Shown here: in pieces, positions 57,146 to 64,000 of the stretch | Layout: each line of letters begins with the position of its first letter | Numbering within the stretch: position 1 is the first letter of the stretch | Source: Serinicoccus marinus DSM 15273 | GTDB lineage: Bacteria > Actinomycetota > Actinomycetes > Actinomycetales > Dermatophilaceae | Assembly (NCBI RefSeq): GCF_008386315.1 | Contig: NZ_CP043808.1 | Span: 2,976,001-3,040,000, forward strand | Direction of reading: 5' to 3' | Length of the DNA: 64,000 nucleotides | Notes under the pieces: model-generated | What the model saw: the letters and a program-made list of their open reading frames with translations, nothing else | What the model was told of the DNA's origin: nothing | The model's database searches: none | Program-made: the position numbers and the translations under genes

Positions 57146-57162
57146 CGAAAACGCCGTTTGCG
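57146..57162 (+). promoter_or_regulatory. Near-palindromic operator candidate upstream of dapB
   Basis: CGAAAACG-C-CGTTTGCG is a 17-bp inverted repeat with one mismatch, 32 bp before the dapB GTG. Position and symmetry fit a repressor site for the dap operon. Confidence 0.35.
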
Positions 57163-57193
57163 AGGCCTCCGTGAGCGCCGACATACTCGTCCG

Positions 57194-57895
57194 GTGCCCA
57201 CCCGCATCGGACTCTTCGGCACCGGACGCCTCGGCTCGGCGATCCGGCGGCTCGCCGACTCCCGGGACGACGTCGACGTCGTCTGGGCAGTCGGCAGCGG
57301 CGAGCCCGAGCCCCGGGAGGCGGTGGACGTCGCGATCGACGTCAGCACCGGCACGGCCGTCGCCGCGCACCTCGCGTGGGCGCAGCTCAGCGGCACCGAT
57401 CTCGTGGTCGGCGCGACCGGCTTCGACCCCGCGCTGCTCGACACCGAGCTGGGCGTGCGGGTGCTCGTCGCACCGAACTTCTCCCTCGGTGTCGCCCTCG
57501 CCCGCCGCGTGAGCAGACTGCTCGGCGGGTATGCCGCCGCGCACCGCGCTGCGGGCATACCGGTCGACCTCGCGGTCACCGAGACCCACCACCGCCACAA
57601 GGTCGACGCACCCAGCGGCACCGCGCTCTCCCTGCGCGACGCGCTGGCCGACGCTGCCGGTGCCGGCGCAGCGGACGTCCAGACCACCAGCCTGCGACTC
57701 GGGGAGGTCGTGGGCGAGCACGAGGTCACCCTCGCCTCCCCCACCGAGACGATCACCCTCCGGCACACCGCACACGGCCGCGACCTCTTCGCCACCGGGG
57801 CCCTGACGGCCGCACTCTGGCTCACCGACCGGCCCGGACCGGGCCTGTTCACCCTCGACGACCTCGCCGAGGACCACCTGAAGGAGACAGCATGA
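57194..57895 (+). CDS. dapB: 4-hydroxy-tetrahydrodipicolinate reductase
   Basis: 233-aa NAD(P)H reductase of the diaminopimelate pathway. The Rossmann loop is [18 protein letters not shown], and the catalytic/substrate motif is [15 protein letters not shown] (His pair, Lys, Asp). It is a little shorter than E. coli DapB (273 aa) because the N-terminal domain is compact. GTG start (VPTRIGLF) chosen as the first codon of the fold. Stop overlaps the dapA start (ATGA). First gene of a five-gene operon that leads toward lysine or DAP. In many actinobacteria dapB lies elsewhere, so this may be a second, specialised copy. Confidence 0.88.
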   Translation: MPTRIGLFGTGRLGSAIRRLADSRDDVDVVWAVGSGEPEPREAVDVAIDVSTGTAVAAHLAWAQLSGTDLVVGATGFDPALLDTELGVRVLVAPNFSLGVALARRVSRLLGGYAAAHRAAGIPVDLAVTETHHRHKVDAPSGTALSLRDALADAAGAGAADVQTTSLRLGEVVGEHEVTLASPTETITLRHTAHGRDLFATGALTAALWLTDRPGPGLFTLDDLAEDHLKETA

Positions 57896-58914
57896 GCAGC
57901 AGCCTCACCGCAGCACCGTTCACCGGTCTCGGCGTCGCCCTGGCGACGCCGTTCACGACCGGGACCGACGCCGTGGGCGGCTCGCGAAAGCCCGCTGTCG
58001 ACCACGACGCCTTCGGCCGCCTCGTCGAGCACGTGATCGCCGACGGGCGGGGGATCGACTGGCTCGTCGTCCTCGGCTCCACCGGCGAGGCCGCCACGGT
58101 CACCGACGTCGAGCGGCACGCGCTGGTGCACCAGGCCGTCGAGCTGGCCCGCCGCGACGACCGCCGCATCCCGGTCGTCGTGGGGGTCGGGCACAACGAC
58201 ACCGAGCGCACCTGCGAGCTCGCCGCGCAGGCCGCGGCCGCCGGGGCCGACGCCCTGCTCGTCGTCACGCCGTTCTACAACAAGCCCCAGGTCAGCGGGC
58301 TGGTAGCGCACTACCGCGCCGTCGCCGACGCGGCGCCGGGGCTGCCGATCATCGCCTACAACGTGCCCGGCCGCACCGGCTGCAACATCACTCCCGAGGC
58401 GCTGCGGGCAATCTGGGAGATCGACCAGGTCGTCGCGATCAAGGAGAGTTCGGGCGACCTGCGCCAGGTCGCCCGGATGTGCCAGGAGGCGCCGCAGGGC
58501 CGTGCGGTGCTCGCCGGGGACGACGACCTCGCGCTGGCCGGCATCGCCGTCGGCGCGCAGGGGCTGGTCTCGGTGTGCGCCAACGTGGTACCGACCGAGA
58601 CCCGGCGCCTCGTGCACGCCGCCATGGCTGGCGACCTGTGCCTCGCCCGCGAGACCGTCACGCTGCTGGCGCCGACGATGGCAGCGATGTTCGTCGAGAC
58701 CAACCCGGTGCCGGTCAAGGCGGCGCTGGCGTGCCTCGGGCTGGCCACCGCACAGGTACGGCTGCCGCTCTCCCCAGCCGAGCCGGACACCTTGTCGCAG
58801 GTCCAGACCGCGCTGGCCGACCTGCAGGCCGCCCGCCGCGATGGCTCGGCGTCGATCGGCCGGCTGCCGGAGCGAGTCGCCGTCCCGCACGACACCTCGG
58901 CGCTGGCGTCGTGA
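57892..58914 (+). CDS. dapA: 4-hydroxy-tetrahydrodipicolinate synthase
   Basis: 340-aa class I aldolase that condenses pyruvate with aspartate semialdehyde. TIM-barrel motifs: [19 protein letters not shown], the catalytic Tyr in [11 protein letters not shown] and the Schiff-base Lys in [14 protein letters not shown]. It has a C-terminal extension (residues about 305-340, [18 protein letters not shown]) beyond the usual 300 aa. ATG overlaps the dapB stop; its own stop overlaps the dapD start. Coupled translation along the operon points to a single metabolic route. Confidence 0.9.
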   Translation: MSSSLTAAPFTGLGVALATPFTTGTDAVGGSRKPAVDHDAFGRLVEHVIADGRGIDWLVVLGSTGEAATVTDVERHALVHQAVELARRDDRRIPVVVGVGHNDTERTCELAAQAAAAGADALLVVTPFYNKPQVSGLVAHYRAVADAAPGLPIIAYNVPGRTGCNITPEALRAIWEIDQVVAIKESSGDLRQVARMCQEAPQGRAVLAGDDDLALAGIAVGAQGLVSVCANVVPTETRRLVHAAMAGDLCLARETVTLLAPTMAAMFVETNPVPVKAALACLGLATAQVRLPLSPAEPDTLSQVQTALADLQAARRDGSASIGRLPERVAVPHDTSALAS

Positions 58915-59756
58915 GCACCGTCGGCACCATGGAGTCCATGACTCCGCAGGACACGACCGACGACACCTCGCTGCGCCAGGTCTTCGCCGAGGGCAGCGGC
59001 ATCGACCCGACGGTGCAGCACGTGGAGGAGCTGCTCGCCGGGCTGGAGGACGGCTCGATCCGGGCCGCCCGTCGCGCCGAGGACGGCACCTGGGCCGCGC
59101 ACGGCTGGGTCAAGCGCGGCATCCTCGCCGCCTTCCGGCTCAGCGAGACCGTCGAGCTCGACTGGCCGGGCGGCAGCGTCGACAAGTCGCTCGTGCCGGC
59201 GCGCCGGATCACGGCGGGCGACGGCATACGCCTCGTGCCGGGCGGCACCTCCGTCCGCCGCGGCGCGCACCTCGCGCCTGGGGTCGTCGTCATGCCGCCG
59301 AGCTATGTCAACGTCGGCGGGTATGTCGGCGCCGGCTCGATGGTCGACAGCCACGTGCTCGTCGGGTCGTGCGCGCAGGTCGGCGAGCGGGTGCACCTGT
59401 CGACGGCCGTGCAGCTGGGTGGCGTGCTGGAGCCGGTCGGTGCCCGCCCGGTCGTCGTCGAGGACGACGTCTTCGTCGGGGCGCAGTGCGGGCTCTACGA
59501 GGGCGTGGTCGTGCGTCGCGGTGCCGTGCTGGCACCGGGCGTCACGCTGACCTCGGGGACGACGATCTACGACCTGGTCGACCAGCGGGAGCTGCGCGGC
59601 GAGGTGCCCGAGCGCGCCGTCGTCGTGCCCGGCTCCCGCCCGGCGCGCGGTGACTACGCCGACGTCCTCGGGCTCTCGCTCTACGCCCCGGTGATCGTGA
59701 AGTACCGCGACACCGCGACCGACGCCGCCACGGCGCTCGAGGAGTCGCTGCGGTGA
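58911..59756 (+). CDS. dapD: Tetrahydrodipicolinate N-succinyltransferase
   Basis: 281-aa trimeric left-handed beta-helix enzyme. After an N-terminal helical domain ([20 protein letters not shown]), the hexapeptide repeats run through [78 protein letters not shown]. It succinylates the ring-opened amino acid with succinyl-CoA. GTG at the dapA overlap is the likely start; ATG codons 18 and 27 bases in are alternatives. The succinylase route is thus encoded, but no desuccinylase (dapE) or epimerase (dapF) lies in this window. Confidence 0.9.
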   Translation: MSTVGTMESMTPQDTTDDTSLRQVFAEGSGIDPTVQHVEELLAGLEDGSIRAARRAEDGTWAAHGWVKRGILAAFRLSETVELDWPGGSVDKSLVPARRITAGDGIRLVPGGTSVRRGAHLAPGVVVMPPSYVNVGGYVGAGSMVDSHVLVGSCAQVGERVHLSTAVQLGGVLEPVGARPVVVEDDVFVGAQCGLYEGVVVRRGAVLAPGVTLTSGTTIYDLVDQRELRGEVPERAVVVPGSRPARGDYADVLGLSLYAPVIVKYRDTATDAATALEESLR

Positions 59757-60919
59757 GGACGGCCTCGCGGGTGGCAGGCCAGGGCCTGTCACCCATCCGA
59801 CGCATGACGCTCGGAGCCCCGCCGGACGCGATCAACCTCGGGCTCGGCGAGCCCGGGTGGCCGCTGCCGACCGGACAGGCCGCGCGTCCCGACGAGGGCT
59901 CGGCCGACCTGTCCTACGGGCCCAACACCTCCGACCCGGCTCTGGTGGAGGCGATCGCCGGCTACGCCCAGGCCCGCGGTTCGGCCACGGTCGGTCCGGA
60001 CGGGGTCATGGTCACCGCCGGCAGCCAGGCGGCGCTCTTCGCGCTCTTCCAGGCGTATGCCGAGCCCGGATCGGCCGTGCTCGCGCCCGACCCCGGCTTC
60101 GTCGCCTACCCCACCCTCGCCCGGCTGTGCGGCGCGACGCCGGTCGGCTACCCGCTCGGCCCGGACGGTGACCTCGACGCTGACGCGCTGCTCGCGGTGC
60201 TGGGCGAGCACGGGCATACCTCCCTGGTCGTGCTCAACCACCCCGCCAACCCGACCGGTGGGTTGGCCTCTGCCGACGCGCTCGATCGGGTCGCCGAGGC
60301 GTGCGCGGAGCGCGACGTGCTGCTCGTCAGCGACGAGGTGTATGCCGAGCTGTGGGTCGACGGGCCGCCCGCCTCGCTGCGTGATGTCACGCACACGGGC
60401 GTGGTGCTGGGGTCGATGAGCAAGGCCTTCGGCGCGCCCGGGCTGCGGATCGGCTGGGTGACCGGTGACCCCGAGGTGCTCGCACCTGCTCGACTGGTGC
60501 ACAACGCGATGACGACGGCCCCGTCGCGGCTATCGCAGCGCGCCGCGCTCGCGCTGCTCGGGGCCGCCGGCGAGGTGCTCCCCGCGGCGCGCGAGCAGCT
60601 CCGCCTGCGCTGGGACGCGGTCGAGCGACTGGCCGCCAGCGGAAAGGGACATCGGTCTCTGGGCGACGGGCCCCCGAAAGCTCGGTCCAGAGATGCGGCG
60701 CGCGCGGGGTTCTACCTCTGGCTCCCGCTCCCGGGCGACGTGGACCCCAACGACACCGAGGCCTTCGCGCTGCGACTACGCGACGAGGGCGGCGTGACCA
60801 CGATCCCCGGCACCGCCTTCGGAGTGCGCGGCTCGGGCTTCCTGCGGGTGAGCCTCGGCGGGCCGGTGGAGGATCTCGAGGAAGGACTGCGGCGCCTGGC
60901 GCCCTGGTGGAAGGCATGA
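59753..60919 (+). CDS. dapC: Succinyldiaminopimelate transaminase
   Basis: 388-aa PLP-dependent class I aminotransferase. Cofactor and substrate motifs: [43 protein letters not shown] and the PLP-lysine in [17 protein letters not shown]-terminal Arg in [14 protein letters not shown] start overlaps the dapD stop. Between about residues 297 and 315 there is an extra 15-17-residue insertion ([17 protein letters not shown]) encoded by an inverted-repeat segment (TCTCTGG at 60656, CCAGAGA at 60687); relatives go straight from the helix to [11 protein letters not shown]. It keeps the frame, so the enzyme may still work. Confidence 0.87.
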   Translation: MRTASRVAGQGLSPIRRMTLGAPPDAINLGLGEPGWPLPTGQAARPDEGSADLSYGPNTSDPALVEAIAGYAQARGSATVGPDGVMVTAGSQAALFALFQAYAEPGSAVLAPDPGFVAYPTLARLCGATPVGYPLGPDGDLDADALLAVLGEHGHTSLVVLNHPANPTGGLASADALDRVAEACAERDVLLVSDEVYAELWVDGPPASLRDVTHTGVVLGSMSKAFGAPGLRIGWVTGDPEVLAPARLVHNAMTTAPSRLSQRAALALLGAAGEVLPAAREQLRLRWDAVERLAASGKGHRSLGDGPPKARSRDAARAGFYLWLPLPGDVDPNDTEAFALRLRDEGGVTTIPGTAFGVRGSGFLRVSLGGPVEDLEEGLRRLAPWWKA

Positions 60920-62112
60920 TCTTGACCGCTGCGACGACCGACCTGTTCGCCTTCGACGAGGCGAGACTGGCCGAGCTCACGACCCGGCACGGCACGCCGT
61001 TCTTCGCCTACGACCTGGCCGCGGCGCGGGAGCGCTTCACCGGGCTGCGGGCCGCGCTCCCGGCCCGGGTCCGGCTCGCGTATGCCGTGAAGTCCAACCC
61101 GGGGCTGCCCCTGCTGGAGACCTTCGCCGAGCAGGGTGCATGGTTTGACTGCGCCAGCGCGGGCGAGGTCTCGACCGCGCTGGCGGCCGGCGCGACGGGA
61201 CAGGGCATGGTCTTCGCCGGACCGGCCAAGACCGAGCGCGACCTGCAAGCGGCGCTGTTTGCCGGTGCCCGGATCCAGGTCGACGGGATCGAGGACGTGG
61301 CGCGGCTGCACGACCTGCACACCGGGGACCACCCGCTGCCCGTCAACGTCCGCGTCAACCCTGCCGCGGGTGTGTCGGAGGTCGCGACCATCATCGGCGG
61401 TGGAGGCCCGAGCGCCTTCGGCGTCGACGAGGAGGTGATGGAGGACTTCGTGACGGAGGCGGCCCGCTACGACCGGGTCGAGATCAGGGGGCTGCAGGTC
61501 TTCGCCGCGAGCAACGAGCTGGACGCGGGCAGGTTGCTGGCCAACCACCGCACCGCGCTGCGGATCGGGCAGCGGCTGCAACAGCTGGTGGGTCGCGAGC
61601 TGGACCTGATCGACATCGGCGGCGGGCTCGGCATCCGGTATGCCCTCACCGAGCCGACGCTCGACGTCCGCGCCCTGGGCGCCGGGCTGGGTCGGATCCT
61701 GGCCGAGCACGACTGGTTCACCGGTGAGCTGCTGCTGGAGCCGGGTCGCTGGCTGTCCGGCCCGACGGGGGTCTACGCCGCGCGCGTGGTGCGGACGAAG
61801 GTCTCCCGCGGCGAGCGCTTCGTCATGCTCGAGGGCGGGATCAACCACCTGCTCCGGCCGCTGCTGACCGGGCAGTCGTTTCCGACGCTGGCCGTCCGCA
61901 ACGGCGAGGGGGTGCTGGCGGGCGAGTCCTCGGCCGCCACGCTGGCCGGGCCGCTGTGCACGTCCTTGGACCGCGTGGGGACCGGCGACCTCCCCACCGA
62001 CCTCCGCCCTGGTGACGTCGTGGTCTTCGGGCAGACCGGTGCCTACGCCTACACCCAGGCGATGAGCCATTTCCTCTCGCACGCGCTTCCGGAGCAGCAC
62101 TGGGTAGGCTGA
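60916..62112 (+). CDS. lysA: Diaminopimelate decarboxylase-like PLP enzyme, atypical
   Basis: 398-aa fold-type III (alanine-racemase fold) decarboxylase. PLP-lysine region RLAYAVKSNPGLPLLETFAE; glycine loop DIGGGLGIRYAL; C-terminal phosphate and active-site region RPLLTGQSFPTL to VVFGQTGAYAYTQAMSHFL. The HIGSQ-type motif of true LysA is missing: at that position it reads GLQVFAASNELDAGRLLAN. The specificity may therefore not be meso-DAP; relatives without HIGS act on other basic amino acids or acyl-linked substrates. ATG overlaps the dapC stop. Last gene of the operon. Named lysA only by context and fold. Confidence 0.7.
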   Translation: MILTAATTDLFAFDEARLAELTTRHGTPFFAYDLAAARERFTGLRAALPARVRLAYAVKSNPGLPLLETFAEQGAWFDCASAGEVSTALAAGATGQGMVFAGPAKTERDLQAALFAGARIQVDGIEDVARLHDLHTGDHPLPVNVRVNPAAGVSEVATIIGGGGPSAFGVDEEVMEDFVTEAARYDRVEIRGLQVFAASNELDAGRLLANHRTALRIGQRLQQLVGRELDLIDIGGGLGIRYALTEPTLDVRALGAGLGRILAEHDWFTGELLLEPGRWLSGPTGVYAARVVRTKVSRGERFVMLEGGINHLLRPLLTGQSFPTLAVRNGEGVLAGESSAATLAGPLCTSLDRVGTGDLPTDLRPGDVVVFGQTGAYAYTQAMSHFLSHALPEQHWVG

Positions 62113-62135
62113 GCCGGCCGTCGCTCCCGTTCACC

Positions 62136-63059
62136 TCAGATCGTCACGACGATCTTGCCGCCGGGACTGCCCTGCTCGGAGAGACGGTGCGCCTCGGCGA
62201 TGTCAGCCAGCTCGAAGGTGCGCGCCACGTTGACCCGCAGCGAGCCCGCGTCGACCAGGGCGGCGAGCGCGTCGAGGTGGTCACGGTCCGGCCGCACGAA
62301 GACGTACTTCCCGCCGAGCTCGCTCACAGCGGCGGCGTCTATCACCGACGCCACCCGCGCTGGGTCCTTGACCTGCGCCGCCGCGTCCGCGAGCGCGTCC
62401 CCGCCGACGAGGTCGAGGACGGCGTCGACGGGCTCGGCGAGCTGCTCGCTGACCGGCCCGGCGTGGTGGTCGAGGACCTTGGAGGCGCCGAGACCGCGGA
62501 CCAGGTCGTGGTGCGCGGGCGAGGCGGTGCCGATCACCTCGGCGCCGAGCGCGGCCGCGATCTGGACCGCGAGATGGCCGACGCCACCGGAGGCCGCGTG
62601 CACGAGCACCCGGTCGCCGGCCTGGACCTGCAGCGCCTCGGTCAGCACCTGGTATGCCGTGAGTCCGGCCAGCGGCATCGCGGCGGCCTCCTCGAAGGAC
62701 AGGTCCTCCGGCATACGCGACACCGTGCGCTCCGGGGCGGGGACGAGCTCGGCGGCCGTACCGTGGGAGACGTCGTCACGGCGGACGTAGCCCCAGACCC
62801 GGTCGCCGACCTGCAGCCCGGTGCGGACGGCGGGGCCAACCGCCTCGACCACCCCGGCGACGTCCCAGCCGGGGACGATCGGCAGGTGGTGCGGGTAGGC
62901 GCCCTGCAGGTAGCCCTCCCGGATCTTCCAGTCGACCGGGTTGACGCTGGTGGCGTGGGCGCGGACCAGCACGGTGTCCGGCCCGACCGGCGGGTCGGGC
63001 CGCTCGCCCACGGTCAGGACGTCGGCTCCGCCGAAGGTCTCGTAGCTCGCTGCACGCAT
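62136..63059 (-). CDS. Zinc-independent MDR-family NADPH oxidoreductase (quinone reductase-like)
   Basis: 307-aa medium-chain dehydrogenase/reductase. GroES-like N-domain (MRAASYETFGGADVLTVGER, VNPVDWKIREGYLQG, PGWDVAGVVEAVG), Rossmann loop VLVHAASGGVGHLAVQIAAA; the zinc-binding cysteines of alcohol dehydrogenases are absent, so it is a quinone oxidoreductase or enoyl reductase type. ATG preceded by GAGGAGG eight bases away. Convergent with the dap operon (24 bp between stops) and unrelated to it in function as far as can be seen. Confidence 0.82.
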   Translation of the reverse strand: MRAASYETFGGADVLTVGERPDPPVGPDTVLVRAHATSVNPVDWKIREGYLQGAYPHHLPIVPGWDVAGVVEAVGPAVRTGLQVGDRVWGYVRRDDVSHGTAAELVPAPERTVSRMPEDLSFEEAAAMPLAGLTAYQVLTEALQVQAGDRVLVHAASGGVGHLAVQIAAALGAEVIGTASPAHHDLVRGLGASKVLDHHAGPVSEQLAEPVDAVLDLVGGDALADAAAQVKDPARVASVIDAAAVSELGGKYVFVRPDRDHLDALAALVDAGSLRVNVARTFELADIAEAHRLSEQGSPGGKIVVTI

Positions 63060-63129
63060 GGGGTCGTCCTCCTCGGGTCGGGACCGTGCGTGGGTGACGC
63101 ACGGCAGGGAGAACGCCCACGCGCGGACA

Positions 63130-64000
63130 CTATTCCTGGGGCGTCGCGGCGGGCGTGGGCTCCGGCTCGTCGTCCAGGTCACGCATACCCCGCACCGGGG
63201 AGAGCGCCACCGGGAGCGTCGCCACCGCCATGAGCACCGTGCCGGCCAGCGCCGTCGGCCAGGCGCCCCACACCGTCACGAGCACGCCGGCGACCAGCGC
63301 CCCGACCGACAGCGCACCCCAGGAGAGCAACCGGTAGGCCGAGTTGACCCGCCCCCGCAGCCGAGCGGGCACCGCGAGCTGACGCACCGTCACCGCCTGC
63401 GAGTTCGCCACCCCGATGCCGAGCCCGGAGACCAGGAAGGCCACCGCCAGCACGACCAGGGACCGCAGGCTCGTGCTCCCGCTGAGCAGCACCCCGACCA
63501 GCGGGGCGGTGTTGCCCAGCAGCATGGACACCACGAGCGAGCGTCCGTAGCCCGCCCAGCCGGTCAGCCGGGCACTCAGTCCGGCCCCGAGGAAGGCCCC
63601 GACCCCTCCCGCCATGAGGACCAGCCCGAGCGCGAGCGGGCCGTCGCTGCGCCCGCCCACCACCGCGACGGTCAGCGCCAGCATGAAGACCTCGTTGCCG
63701 AGGTTCCACACCGTCGCCTCCGCGGCCAGCGCCCGCACGACGCGGTGGCGCAACATCGTGACCAGACCCTCCTTCGCCTGCGCCAGCGTGCCTCCCTCCG
63801 AGGGCTCCACCTCCGGCTCCGCCAGCCGGACGCGGCGCAACAGCAGCGCCGAGACGAGATGGGTCGCGGCGTTGACCAGCACGGCGACCGGCGCCGTCAC
63901 CGCCTGCACGAGCGCACCACCCAGGCCGGACCCGCCGATGCCGACGGCCGACTGCGTCGCGGTGATCCGCGCGTTGGCGTCCGGCAGCTGCTCCGGTGTG
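63130..64000 (-). CDS. MFS transporter, partial (runs off the window)
   Basis: The C-terminal 289 residues of a major-facilitator transporter; the N-terminus lies beyond position 64000. Read from the window edge: TPEQLPDANARITATQSAVG, a loop between helices typical of the MFS_3 enterobactin-exporter-like group, then helices APVAVLVNAATHLVSALLL, LALTVAVVGG, LVLMAGGVGAFLGAGL, LVVLAVAFLVSGLGIGVAN and SVGALVAGVLVTVWGAWPTA. It ends with an acidic tail (DDEPEPTPAATPQE). Substrate unknown. Confidence 0.8.
   Translation of the reverse strand, partial: TPEQLPDANARITATQSAVGIGGSGLGGALVQAVTAPVAVLVNAATHLVSALLLRRVRLAEPEVEPSEGGTLAQAKEGLVTMLRHRVVRALAAEATVWNLGNEVFMLALTVAVVGGRSDGPLALGLVLMAGGVGAFLGAGLSARLTGWAGYGRSLVVSMLLGNTAPLVGVLLSGSTSLRSLVVLAVAFLVSGLGIGVANSQAVTVRQLAVPARLRGRVNSAYRLLSWGALSVGALVAGVLVTVWGAWPTALAGTVLMAVATLPVALSPVRGMRDLDDEPEPTPAATPQE

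Noticed and set aside
56102..58890. Very long minus-strand open frames over the kinase, regulator and dap genes
   Set aside because: They mirror well-supported plus-strand genes and carry no motif.
1..64000. tRNA or rRNA genes
   Set aside because: I looked for the TTC-A-A-TC loop and CCA-end patterns and for rRNA cores and saw none; a weak tRNA could still be missed by eye.

Overview
The window is high-GC actinobacterial DNA, most like Micrococcales of the Intrasporangiaceae/Ornithinimicrobiaceae type (inference). Reasons: strong G/C third-position codon use, GTG starts, ATGA-type operon overlaps, a meso-diaminopimelate operon and a NarL-type two-component pair. The two outer parts (about 2.9-18 kb and 47.5-64 kb) read as resident chromosome. 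The middle (about 18-47 kb) is lower in GC, full of insertion-sequence (IS) remnants, and rich in surface-polysaccharide genes, many of them broken.

Layout. 0.3-2.9 kb: an IS110 transposase and three IS3-type remnants. 2.9-18 kb: a first cysD-cysN pair, a tyrosine-kinase/Wzz gene, a frameshifted SGNH-like gene, wecB-wecC, a disrupted APC permease, a second almost identical cysD-cysN pair, a HIT protein, cysC, cysQ and an SLC13 permease. 18-31.5 kb: a decayed acyltransferase, a WecG/TagA transferase, a family-2 glycosyltransferase, an IS1380 remnant, a CDP-glycerol glycerophosphotransferase, a sulfotransferase, an asparagine-synthase-like amidotransferase, a TagD-like cytidylyltransferase, an APH-fold kinase, an intact two-gene IS and a secreted glycosidase-like protein. 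31.6-42 kb: two graveyards of transposase fragments flank a giant secreted propeller/PKD protein with an 871-bp internal tandem duplication and a lipoprotein. 42-47.3 kb: a Wzy-Wzz fusion (frameshifted), a Wzx flippase and a Wzz/pseudokinase. 47.5-64 kb: an ATP-grasp/esterase pair interrupted by a small cassette carrying a nuclease-like gene, a DUF4956-VTC-carbohydrate-binding triad, a sensor kinase and regulator, a five-gene diaminopimelate/lysine operon, an oxidoreductase and a partial MFS transporter.

How the genes fit together. CysDN and CysC convert sulfate to PAPS, the donor used by the sulfotransferase, and CysQ removes the by-product PAP. WecB and WecC make UDP-ManNAc and UDP-ManNAcA, WecG/TagA is a likely transferase for such a sugar, AsnB-like enzymes can amidate uronic acids, and TagD plus the CDP-glycerol transferase would add glycerol phosphate. 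Wzx, Wzy and Wzz/tyrosine kinase export and polymerise. Together they suggest a sulfated, glycerophosphate-decorated, ManNAc(A)-containing surface polysaccharide. Frameshifts in several of these genes suggest that the locus is decaying, switched off, or affected by sequence errors.

The most unusual signals are four. First, a nuclease cassette with 38-bp-period palindromes lies between 24-bp direct repeats, one of which is the end of the upstream gene. Second, the heptamer GTATGCC/GGCATAC is enriched in the resident chromosome across reading frames. Third, the cysDN duplication has breakpoints just inside the start and stop codons. Fourth, a dap operon ends in a LysA-like enzyme lacking the usual His-Ile-Gly-Ser motif. 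All counts and alignments were done by eye.
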